From Styela clava (Eukaryota; Chordata; Ascidiacea; Stolidobranchia; Styelidae): DNA of 64,000 nt. The notes below the pieces were generated by a model. The model was given only the letters and a program-made list of their open reading frames with translations, ran no database searches and had not been told where the DNA came from. Location: contig NC_135260.1 in NCBI RefSeq assembly GCF_964204865.1, positions 4,960,001-5,024,000 of the forward strand. The letters are read 5' to 3'. The position numbers and the translations under genes were made by a program. Each line of letters begins with the position of its first letter. Position 1 is the first letter of the stretch. Of the stretch, positions 13,261 through 25,200 are shown piece by piece.

Positions 13261-13869
13261 GACTTGGAAGGCGTTCAGATAGTTTTTCCTAGAAGGAGAT
13301 AAAATACTAAGTTAGTGCTTAAATATAGATTAGAGAATAATGAAAAAGTACGGTGTAGTGTCGCAACTCGCAAGTTATGAATTGTTGTAAAACCGGTAAT
13401 GATATTATAGCGACACCAGGTCGCGTTCAGTTTTTGGGCGTATTCGATATTAGACATTCGACTTGAAAATCACGGACAGCGCACAACTCAACTGCAAGTT
13501 ATTTTACGCAATCAAGCAATCTCGTTAAGAGACTTTGAAGCTGGCAGGAAGCCCAGACTTGGCACGCGCGGAATCATATGGAACAACATCCAGGAAACTC
13601 TATAGTTGGTGATATCCCAATATGATAAAGATCAACTTTCTAACGGGTTTGTGAATGTTGTTTGCAATGAATCTGCGCGTTCGAGACAGGGATTGATTGT
13701 GTAACCTGTGAAATATTCTTAAAATATCTTAGGTGTCACTATGCCATCAAAATTTCAGAAACGGGTTCACTCTTGTATCGAATTCGCTAACAATATGGTC
13801 TCATTTCTGAAAATGAATGGATCTTAATGGTCAGGAACGGGATCGCGGACTTTCAAAGAACCGGTTCGC

Positions 13870-14438
13870 GATAATTTTGATCTTAAATTTTTTTTAAATT
13901 TAAATTTAAATAGAGTTTTTACTACCGGAAAAATTCAACATTCCATAAATGCAACATCATGTCGTATGTCAGTTAAATTATTGACAAAATCCAATACTGG
14001 TTATTCGATAAATTGCTGAAGTTGGAGACTTAAATCATATTTATTTTTAGCGAATGCACGAGTCAAAGTGTTGCAATCATCGTGTCTGATTTAAAGTTAA
14101 GCAAATTTGGACAAGTTCTATTTTTTGCCAAGATGTTTGCGCGATGGCCTATTGGAAGCGTTAGGCTATATTCTATAGCATATAGAAACGATTTTGCTAT
14201 TTTCAACGATGTAGTGAAACCGTACGAGGACGTGGTGGATCTATTGGATGCCAATTCCAAATATGCACTGGTACGCCACTCAGATGGAAGACAAACTACA
14301 GTTTCTGTGAAAGACTTGGCGCCATGTCCCGATCAATCTAAAGCTAAACCAACCGAGACTCAAAATGATTTGAATGACGCTGATTTGCCAGAAGCTCGGG
14401 ATAAATTAAACGCACTATATGAATATCTTAGTGCATAG
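13870..14438 (+). pseudogene. Ty3/gypsy-type integrase C-terminal fragment
   Basis: The open frame from about 14082 encodes FNDVVKPYEDVVDLLD, NSKYALVRHSDGRQTTVS and VKDLAPCPD. This matches the usual end of gypsy-like retroelement polyproteins, where the integrase is followed by a conserved (G/D)GR(E/Q)TTVS..DLAP motif. A ~40-residue acidic tail follows, then a stop at 14436-14438. No reverse transcriptase, LTR or upstream integrase core is present nearby, so this is an orphan 3' piece. It abuts the left edge of duplicated block A. Confidence 0.6.
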
Positions 14439-15089
14439 TTGGCGTTCTGCTTCACCGAATAGCTTGAAACCACTGGCATTGACATCCAAGATATTGACTG
14501 AATTGTATTATTTGCTTTTTACCAGTTGACCACGTTTTATTATAGAGGAAAATAAAATTCGTGCTCAGGCTAACATCAATTGTGCGTGTATCACCCCCAT
14601 ATATAAATGGTGAATACCCCGACCCATTGCAAGTTATTTTAACAGCAGCTTTAACAGCTTATGTCAAATATTGTAACCTGAAATTACCAGCACATTGAGG
14701 GTTCGAGTGACCACTTTTTAGGGACTTAAGTTACCTGAATAAAATGCGAGTCAACCCGAAATGATTTATATTCGATATCTCAAATTCGTCACTTTAACAC
14801 ATGAAACCTCGCAGTATGTCACCTAAAAGGATTTCATTCAATTTACAAAAACTCATTCACAGACGAAATAAATGAATCGCCAGAGCTCTGCTATTTTTTA
14901 GGCCAAAAGCTATATTTTATTGAAAGAAGCCAGCCTAACTATTGTTTAGCTCTGAAACATAAAATCGCAATGACCGAGAGATTAATAGGTATTAAATCAA
15001 TTTTGACGCTAAAATCTTATTGCCGATTTCTTACTTATAAAACGTTTTCTTCATTAAAAGTTTAATCACAGTAAACAGCAATCTTCTAG

Positions 15090-15231
15090 ATTTTTAGATG
15101 TTGTGAATTATACCTCTACAAAGCCTTGTACAAATGAAAGTCTGCCATTCCGACTTGAAGTCCCAACTTCGGAGTTAAAATCTCTTGATCAAATGATCAC
15201 CGACTTTAAAAACGGGAATTTTAGCGTGGGT
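15090..15231 (+). CDS. candidate exon in tandem unit, unknown
   Basis: After acceptor CAATCTTCTAG (ending 15089) an open frame includes NYTSTKPCTNESLPFRLEV and ITDFKNGNFSV, up to a GTGGGT donor. Homologous positions in the other units (~18040-18600 and ~44385-44460) are degenerate. It may be an old exon of the same secreted gene family, but support is weak. Confidence 0.25.
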
Positions 15232-16475
15232 TGGTCCCTGAAGTGCATTTTAATTTGTGTTGTCTCAGCCTTCAGCAAAATGATAATGAGACTGATATAT
15301 TCAGTGTTAAATTTGCTTTGCATAAAGTTATATTAACGGTGAACGAAATAGCTATGCAGAAAACAGTCTTAGCGGCTGGACAAGAGCATGGGCCACGTTG
15401 CGTAGCACAACAATTATCACTGTTATTTCTGGTTCAACTGTGAGTAATCGATATAAATAGTATTTCAACCTGTTCCACTTGTTTTCAACTTTTTTGATCT
15501 GTTTGATTTCAGGAAATGAACGTTTGAAACCTTTGTCTTTTCACACTAGCATAACCCTTGCATCAGATTATGCACATACTAACCATTGCCAACGAAATAA
15601 ACCAAATATTACTCTCTAAATATCACCGCTCGAAAGGCTTGCAATCCACTGGCATTGACATCCAAGACATTGACTGAAATGTATTGTAACTTTATACTAA
15701 TTGAACATGTTTTATTATATTAGAGTATGAAATTCGTTTAAAACGTGGGCTAATAAAACCAACAGCATTTGTGCATGTATCACTACAGACAGTGATATTC
15801 CTGCAGACACCCTCTGAAAGCGGTGAATAACCCTTCCGCTGAAATATATTTTAACAGTAAAGCTTTTGTCAAATATTGCAACATAAATTAGCAGCGCTGT
15901 GAATGCTAGAATGACGATTTATCAATGACCTGGATTGACTCGAGATACCTTAATGAAATAACTCGGACGCAAATAACCTCCGATAAGACTCGGCACAAGG
16001 ATTGACCTGACTTGGACTTGAGGATTTCCGCCACAACTGGAAAGTGCTTCTTCTGAGTATCATTCTTGCTTGGCTTCTCCCCATCGGGCAACTTATTCTG
16101 ACGTCCAAGACAAATCGTTTATCCAAATCAACTCAAAATTCATAATATTTGATATTTTAAACCCATCACTTTGACACCAGAAATTTCGCATTGCGTCACC
16201 AAAAAAGATTTCAATCAATACACAAAAACACACTCACGGACAAAATGAAAAATTTCCTAAGCTCTGTTATCTGTTAGAACAAAATCTGAACAATACGACG
16301 CGCAATATTCTATTGAGTCGCAAGACGCCAGCTGAACTAATATTTAGCTCTGGGGTTTGAAATCGTTGCTATTTCGACTGAAAGTCCTGACTTAGTCAAG
16401 TGATTACCGACTTCAAAAAAAAAAGGAAATTCAGCGTGTTTTATCTCTGAATCATGGTAATTCTACGCATTTTTA

Positions 16476-16711
16476 GATAATCCCGAAATAGGTTTACCAA
16501 GATGGCGGACACCGGAGCGTAGTATGTGTACCTGGTTAGGGTTAGTCGCTAATCTCGTGTACAATAACTACGGGAGTCACTCGACTAGTCCCCGAGCTCG
16601 TGATAAAACTAAAATGAAAAAAATTGGAATAAAATTATGGCCTAACACAAACTTGATACACATACCACGTTCCGAAGTCCGCCATTTTGGTTCACATACT
16701 TCGGAAGTACT
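16476..16711. mobile_element. palindromic MITE in tandem unit, block A
   Basis: Long inverted arms carry AAGATGGCGGACACCGGAGC with GTAGTATGTGTACC on the left, and CATACCACGTTCCGAAGTCC with GCCATTTTGGTTCACATACT on the right. It is the same family as at 10330. It is inherited with the tandem unit. Confidence 0.65.
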
Positions 16712-18133
16712 TATTTTTATTTGTGCATGTGTTTTCAGAGATATATACACTGAGAATTTCGATTGGAATTTCAAACAGAGCTAAAATATGCGTGCTGTTT
16801 GTCCCTGAAGCAAAATATTTTCATTAGTATGTATGTGTATTATCTAAGAAAGTGTAAAATCTGGAAAGTGTTTTGATTAATATCATAGCCAGGTCTTTAA
16901 ATAATTATTAAGTGTTCAACTTGCTTCATATAATGTTACACAAACGTCAAACAAAATTGCTATGCAGAAAACAGTCTTAGCGATTGGACACGAGCAGGGG
17001 TCATGTTGCATAACACAACAAAAGTTACTGATTCAACTGTGAGTAATGGATGTTTCTGCTGGATTTCAGGAAATGAACGTTTGAAACATTTGTCGTTTCA
17101 AACTATTATAACCCTGGCATCAGATTTTGCACATTATTACCTTTTCCAACGAATTAAACCAAATATTACGCTCCAAATAGTATCGCTCCCCCGAATGGCT
17201 TGAGAACCACTGTATTGACATCCAAAGCATTGATTGAATTGTATTGTTAACTTTATACCAGTTTAACATGTTTTATTGTAATAAAATTTAAAATTTGTTT
17301 GAAACGTGGCCTGAAAATAACGGCATTTGTGCAAGTATCACTAGCGACAGTTATTTCCCTGCACTCCCATCTAAAAGCGATGAATAACCCTCCCATCGAA
17401 ATATATTTTAAGGTTTTTGTCAAATATTGCAACGTGAAAGTAGCAGCACTGTGGAGTCTTTGATGACGATTTATCAATGACCTGGATTGACTCGAGTTAT
17501 CGGAATGAAATACCTCGGACGCAATTAACTACCGGTGACCCTCAACAAAGTGATTGACTCGACTTGGACTCGAGGTTTGAGAATTTCCGCAATAACTGGA
17601 ATATGCTTGTTTTAAGTATACCATTCCTGCCTAGTTTCTTCCCATCTGGCAACTAATTCTGACGTCCGAAACGAATCAAATATCCAAATCAATTCGAAAT
17701 TAATTATATTCGATATATTAAATCAACCATTTCAATACCTGAAATCTTCAAGTGACTCATTTATAAGAGATTCATTCAATTTACAAAAACTCACTCACGG
17801 ACTAAATAAATAAATCGCCAGAGTTCGATCGCCGATTTGTTAAGGCAAACGCTGACTATTACAGCCGGCTATATTTTATTGAGTCATAAGACGCAAGCCT
17901 AACTATTATTCAGCTCTGAGGCATAAAACCGCAATGACCGACAACTTGATAGGTATTGAATCAATTGATTCCCCACATATAAAACGTTTCTATAATTAAA
18001 AGTTTATTCACAATATTAACAGCAATCTTTCAGAATTTTGGATGAGATGACATATACTCCGTGACTACCTGTACAAGGCTTCGCCCAGAAAGAAAGTTCG
18101 TCATTACGACTTGAAGTCCCGACTTCGTTATTA

Positions 18134-18197
18134 CTTATCGATCTTAAGATCGGTAAGTATATTGATAGGTATTTGTCTGTATGTATGTCTGTATGTA

Positions 18198-18236
<39 letters not shown>

Positions 18237-18549
18237 TAGATGAACGCGATATCTCGCGAATGCGAGGTTGAATCTGCTCCAAATTTTGCATGTGCATTCA
18301 TCTTATCTCGGACCAGAAACCTATTGATTTTGGGCGAATTATGTCGTATAATTAGCGAGTTATCAATCAATTATTGATATAGTGATCTAGATTTTTGTAA
18401 AGCGAGAGAATTTTGAGACCCGCCGAGTGTGTGTGTGCGATGCGCAGTGCGCAAGTTACAAGAGCGGATGAATCGAAACTGCAGTTTCTGTTTTGGGGGA
18501 TCTCCTAACTATCGATCGATAAGTCTTCGGTTTCCAACCGATATTCTCG
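18134..18549. mobile_element. small TIR element inserted in block A only
   Basis: The insertion is flanked by TTA on both sides (18131-18133 and 18550-18552). The corresponding place in block B (~44400) is empty. It begins with a near-palindromic CTTATCGATCTTAAGATCGG, contains a (TCTG)n tract (18192-18237) and ends near CGATCGATAAGTCTTCGG. A second copy is at 57051-57355. The 3-bp TTA duplication would suit a PIF/Harbinger-type element. It is non-coding. Confidence 0.65.
18180..18238. repeat. (TCTG)n / (TATG)n microsatellite
   Basis: Uninterrupted TCTG units follow two TATGTATGTCTG units. The tract sits inside the small TIR element; the second element copy at ~57090 has only a short version. 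Confidence 0.8.
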
Positions 18550-19004
18550 TTAATCACTTGGTCAAGTGATCACCGACTTTGAAAAAGGAAAGTTCAGCGT
18601 GTTTTTGTCCCTAAATCACGATATTTTCATGAGCATGTATGTGTATTATTTAGGTTTTGAGAAAACTGTAGAAAGTACTTCAATAAAAAATGTCATCAGA
18701 GCCCAGGCTGATAGGTTTTACATGTATTTGAACAGCGGTCTTATGTTGCATTATCATGTGTGTTGTCTCAGTTTTCAGAGAAATCTGGAAAGTGCTTAAG
18801 TTGATATCAAAATCAGGTCCTTGACTAATATATTCAGTGCAGTTGATATTTTTGATTCAAATATTAGAATTCGATATTAAAAATATTTTAACCTGTTTAA
18901 CTTGTTTTTAACTTTTATGACCCATTGAATTTCAGGAAATGAACGTTTGAAACCTCTGCCGTTTCAAACTAACATAACCCTGGCTATTGCCAACAAATTC
19001 AACC

Positions 19005-19272
19005 CGGTATTACTCTTACGGGCGTGTTAGTGACATCGCCGTCATCGTTTCATAAAGATAGAAAGAGAGGCATTTACCAAACTCACTTTTTTGTGACGCA
19101 ACACGTAGTTTACAAGAGAGAGAGAGAAAACAACTTCTCTTTCCGCTTTAGAGTAGTGAGTGAGCTTACAAAGGATATATTCCGACGCGAATAGATTGAA
19201 GCTTCATTCTAACCCAATCTGTTCGGGAATCGACTTTCATCGGAGCAATTTTGAGAAAATTTTGGATTCAAA
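19005..19272 (+). promoter_or_regulatory. presumed promoter and 5' UTR of copy A
   Basis: The ~265 bases before the start codon are almost identical to 44865-45125 in block B. They contain AAAGATAGAAAG (GATA-like), a GAGAGAGAGAGA tract and AAGGATATATTCC (possible TATA-like, ~19167). Their retention in both copies suggests function, but no experimental mark is visible and recent duplication could explain it. Confidence 0.3.
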
Positions 19273-22200
19273 ATGAGGATTCCTATTCAATACATTCTTC
19301 TTATGTTTATCGAGGCATTTCCATTGGTTAAAGGTCAGTATAACCGTGCATGCTTTACTTGCTTGCATTGGTTTTGTTTTTTGCGCGAAAAGAAATACTC
19401 GTTTTTCGCTCCTCCGATTATTTATTTGCATCAGGCGGAATATTTATTTATTCCGGCATGGAAAAGGCCAGTATGGCGGTGTGAAAATATGGCAAACCTC
19501 GATTTCACGTTAAAATTTGAATTAAGAACGGAGAAAGAAATACTAACTCAAACTTCGTTAAACTCCCAAAGCGGAGGCCGCCATAGATATAAAAATAAAT
19601 GATGATTGTTCGTATTCAATGTGTCGCCGCTCACGTACCGTAGATTGTGCTAAATGGCCGTTCCATCATCATAATATATATATCTATATGCGATACAACG
19701 CTTTGGCTTTAAAATCTTTGATGAGAGCGTAACCTCATACGAAATGTTTTAGTTTTTGAACCTAAATTTTTGGTATCGTAATATACACTGTAATCGTAAT
19801 GTTCAGACGAGAAAATTCGATGGTAGATTATCGGCAGGGTGGCCCATTGGTGAAGCGTTGGATTCGGATATTCTGGCATCGCGGGGTAGAATGTCGGGTT
19901 CAATTCCATACCCACCAGCTCACCAAGGGTGTTGTAAAATGAATAAGCAATGCCGAATCAACAAGATTACTTCCCGTCTGAAATATTGCAGCTAATAACG
20001 TATCAGTTCGTTAACACTTTGAGTACTTTGAGTTTATTGTTTATTCCTGAGTTTATTGCTCGACAGAAAAAATTGATACGATTATCAGATTCTCGAAACT
20101 GAATCGCGGGTATTAATCAGATCTTATTAGCCTATGCTTGCAGTAACGCTAAACATTATCAGGTTCCCCAATGGCGGGCGTAATATTACAAATTCGATTC
20201 GACCAATCATCATCGAGGAAAATAGTGCGTTCGCAATACCTGCGCAGCACCATAAAATTAAATATGGAATGAGAGAATGTGCGCCATAGTTAAATAGGTA
20301 CTGAATTAGTCTCGTTATAAAAAAAGTACCTTAATTTTGGTTTATCTGTTTTAAACCTATTTCTATTCCTCGATTTCTAATTTTCTTTCAACAGGTGAGA
20401 AATGCTGGATGCCTATGGTTTGCGACGGGAAACCTACTTGGAGAAACGTTACGGTGCGACCCTTAGTAATAGTTCCCCAATGTTGGTATCATTTATAAAA
20501 ATAAAACTGTTTTTTTTTTAAATCTGGAAATAAAAATGATTAAATTGAACTTTTTAGCATTTTCTTCCATCTATAAGTTCTGAAGGTTTGAAACTTACTT
20601 TAATCGATACCTCATCACAGATTTTACCTTTACACTTTAATCCACGGGAACACTTTTTCAAAGGGAAAACCTACTCAGTTAAGGCAATAGTTTAGCGATG
20701 TGCAGCTTTCATGCCCATACGTTTGAACGTTTCTCTCTTGTTCTATTTCAGACGGGACAGTGCACAAAAGAAGAAGAGAAGGCTTTGGACGGTTTGTGTC
20801 CACAATATAATTTTCTTTCAAATACGTTTGCAATTTTCTTATATTTGTCAAACGATCTGGTAACAAACATGCCCTCAAACAATCGTTTTATTAGAAAAAC
20901 ATAAAATATTTTTATAAAATATGAAAGATTTCATATTTTTATGGCGCTATTTTCAACAATCACATCATAACGTATAGTTTAACATTATCCATATCATATT
21001 CCTATTTTTAACCAGAGAGAGAGAGGAGTACATATCTTCTTACAAAAAATTTACTGAATATGGACTGTAAAACTGGAGACTCAATTTAAATTCTATTTTT
21101 GTTTATGTTTTGCAGCTTTAACGACAAAACTAGACGGAATGGAAAGTAAGCTCCATCAATTGAAAAAGACGATGGAAGAATCAGAGACAAACTCACTGAC
21201 GCCTTCTGTTGTAGGTGTCGAAAATACGACCACGCCCTCTGTTTTAGGTGTCAAGGAAACGACTACGCCCTCTGCTGTAGGTGTCAAGGAAACGACCACT
21301 CCCCAGGGTAAGAAAAATCTATGTCTTTTAGTATCGCATGCACTAGAATATATATTACAATAGTCCTGTTCAGTCAAAGTTAATGATATGGCGGTTTTGC
21401 GAATACGTTAATTTGGAAAAAATTGAAATGTATCCACATTGCCATTATTCAGTCTCTCAAAATTATAAATCTTGATATAAAGTTTTTTAACACAGGATAC
21501 AAAGACAAGAAAACTTCTTCGGCCCGTATCTCAACCTTACCTGCTACATCCCCGTGGTCATCTAAGGAAGCCTTTCTCTCTACTTTTCGCCCACAAACTA
21601 CAAAATTCGAACAGAGTACAGGTTAGTGTGGTCTTTTCTTTCTCGTTTTTTACTCAAAAAAAAAATTTTTACCATTTTCTCTCCGCTTTTTTGGTACGCG
21701 TCAAATATCTTAATTTGAAATTCCTCAGCACCTGAGGTCAATAACAGGTAAAGTTGCGATACTTTCAAGGAAAATATAACCTTATGTAATAGGTATTGTC
21801 TTGTCTAGTGTCTTGTTAGGAGTGGGATTTAAATATCACGCAATGTATTTGAAAAATTACTTTGTTACTCTCCGCAAGACGCCTTAATATATGACAGAGC
21901 AAAATTGCCCCAAGATGGCGTCCATAGTCTGGGGGTTGCCCAGCTTCATGGTTTTTGTCGTTGCCGTTTTGCCGCGGACTCGAGAAATCTGGGTTTGGTA
22001 TAGTTATATATGTATAGTATAGTACCACAAGTAATTCCAGTAAGCGTAACATAACCATTTTCGTATGTGTTATTCCTGACCCTCATATGACTACATTATT
22101 CAAAAAGTATTCCTAAGAAACATCCGTATATTTTTGCGTGGGGGTTAGAAATACCATATGCAAAACTGGTTAGGCCACGAAGTACATGTGATATGGAACT

Positions 22201-25200
22201 ATACAAGACTCAAAAAACATCGTTTCTCATGTTGTTTATTGTTCACTTCCGGTTGGTGATATTTTTTGCCAAATGAAGGATAGGGTTTACACATTAATTC
22301 CGGGAAAGCAAATGATGGCTTATTCATATGGCAAACCTTTGCCTCCCGTTTGCTTACCAGCCCATGTCCGTATGGTATTAGTTAGCCAGTCATTCCTAAC
22401 CCATATATGACTATTGATAATCTCACTACGCCATCTAAAAATCATAGTAATGTAATACGGCAATTTAGAATAGACCGACGTTCGTCCAAAACGTGCATAC
22501 GATCACCCGGCTTGCAAACCAAATCCGGCCTTTTGGGTAATTTAATCTATCCCATCTGATGCTGCCACAACCAAAATAAAACCAAATTTTTATGAAATAG
22601 GTCAAGGAATTTGTTGAGATTGCTATTTAATTTAGTTTTGACAAGAGGCTTTTGTGCTCCACTTTTGCTTCTGTAACGCTCTAGACATTGTTCATAAAAT
22701 GTAACTTTTTACGTCACAATCTTATGGCCCGCCAGTCTATGTGGGCAGAATTTTTGGCCTTTGCCCTAAAATACCAATATGACGGACACCGGGACGTAGT
22801 ATGTGTACCAGGTTGGGGTTAGGCCATACTTTATATCCAATTTTCCTTATTTTAGTTCTATTACGAGTTACGAGGAGACTAGCCAAGTGACTCCCGTGGT
22901 ATTTGTACATTAAATTATGGCGCATAATTTAACCCTACTAACTAACTCTAACCTGGTACACATACTACGTTCCGGTGTCGGCCATCTTGGTATGCATACT
23001 TCAGAAGCGCCTATTGAAAATCCTATCTTAAGAATTGAGCCAACTTCTAATCAGACTCTTATTTTAAAGAAGTTTGCTCTTAAATCCAGTCCATGCATTG
23101 TCACCATTGAAAATCTGACATTCCGACATTTGATTATATCTGGACTTCAAAGCTGAGTCGGAGATAAAAATTGTTTCAACCCGATGTCGATTGTGAATTT
23201 CATCCGACTTCACAGCCCTGTTCAGAATAAAATAATATTCGGTTTACGCCAGAATACGAGGCTCGGACTCTAAAAAAGTTCTTTTGCGTTTTTCAGTCGA
23301 TCTTACATGTGATTTTGAGTCTTCAACCAACCCTACATGCGACTATACGAGAGTTAATGGGACATTTCAGAGAGAATACAGAGATAATGAAGTTACAGGT
23401 ATTGTTTCTATATGAAACTCTTACAGATGAGTCTGATTTACTTCCGAGTAATTGCTTGTGACTTTGCTTACAAATGAGTCACCTTTACTTCCGAGTCAGT
23501 TTTCGTAACTTTGCTCAGAATGAATATCCTTTACTTTTGAGTGAGTGCTCGTAACTTTGCTTACAAATGAGTCATCTTTACCTGTGGGTGAGTTCTCATA
23601 ACTTTGCTCTTAGTTGGGTCTCCTTTACTTCTGAGTCAGATTTTATAACTATGCTCCGAGATATTTACTTTTAAGTGAGAGCTGGTAAGTTTTTAACATG
23701 AGTCTTTCTTAGTTCTGAGTAAGTGCTTGTAACTTCTGACTAGGGATAGAATAATCAGAATAAATCAATATTCTAGAATACTTGAATCAAATCTGAAATA
23801 GCGAATCCTTGACTATTTTTTTTTTTTTTGCAAAGAGAAAGTAAGCCGACAAGACGACTTAATCATATAGCGAACCACAGCCTCTCGATAGCAGGCACAA
23901 GTATACCGCTTAGCATGATGCGCCAAACTGCACCGTTGTATTGCGCGGTCAGATTTTAGACTCTCTCACAAGAATTTAAAGATGCTGTGTCTCCGTATCT
24001 CTCACCAGATACACTCTAATTTTTGTATTCAAATTCATCCTAGGTTATGTTCTTGCTGGTAATGGTACAATCAAATCCTTACCCAAGGCTTGGGCTGGCA
24101 ATGATGAACTATGCATGAGTGTCGACATAAAAGGGACATCTGATGGAGAACTTGTGGTCAAGGCTTACAATGGAACTGTTGTGTGAGTAGCTAACACTGC
24201 ATTTAATTTTTTTACCATACTATTTGTCGCTTTCACTCCAGAGCATACTTTGTCAATGTACAGTAAAAAATTATTTTTTTTTTGAACCAAAAAGGAAATT
24301 TGAAATTCAGTGTTTTAGGCGTTTGCAACCTGTCGCCATGCTGCGGGAAAAATGCGACCCACAAAAAAAATTGTGCGACATGCGAAATAGTGCCAGTTTT
24401 GACTAATTTGCGGCACGCGAAACCAATTTTTAATTTAGTTTAATCTGATACGTGCCAGTAATTCCAATCCCTTTGCGTGGCAAAACCTATACCTGGGTCC
24501 ATTATATCAGAGGTGGCCAACCTGCTTTCGATCGCGATCGACTAAATTCTTCCAAATAGCTCGCGATCGACTGATCGATAATAAGTACATACACAAAAAC
24601 GAACGAGTACTGAATATGCAGATACATGCGTATATATACAAAAATTCCACCGCTGCCAATAAGCTCGGCTCTGAGGGCGAATTCTAAAAACGCCACGAAA
24701 ATTTGTTTTTTAAAGTTAATTTGATTATGTGATTGTACCGGGAGTAAATTTTCATCATTTGTTTAAGATTCATTAGAATCAGATCTTAGACCTGTCTAAT
24801 TTTTAGTCATAAGTGTTGAAAACGATAATCGGCAAATTCATTCCCAAACTTTGACGGCGTTTTAAAAGTTTCAACAGACGCTGCATGAAACTGGTTTAAG
24901 GTTCATTATTTGGGGGTATGTTTTTGAATTCACTCAACATCAGACGCGATCGACTACTCGAGACGTGGCGATCGACCGGTCGATCGCGATCGACGTGTTG
25001 GACACCCCTGCAATATATGATGTATGCCCGTGAACAACTCATAATAAAGTTTCAGCCCGCGGCTTCACTCAGTTATTTGTATATGGCCCTCTGTATTAAA
25101 GGTTGCACGTCCCTTTTTTAAATTGTTTTAAAAAAAAATTAGCTTTGAGGATCATCTGTAAACAGAATTACTGGCAACCACTGTAATGTGAGGAGCTGCT

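Larger units (their letters stand above)
14440..18940. repeat. ~1.56-kb tandem repeat units upstream of copy A
   Basis: The marker phrase GGAAATGAACGTTTGAAAC follows a CAG at 15511, 17067 and 18933. A second marker (CCACTGGCATTGACATCCAA and variants) recurs at ~14470, 15650 and 17205. The spacing of the two full units is ~1557 bases. The last spacing is altered by a 0.42-kb insertion at 18134. Each unit carries or carried a palindromic MITE. Fragments inside look like worn exons, but none is consistently open. Confidence 0.7.
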
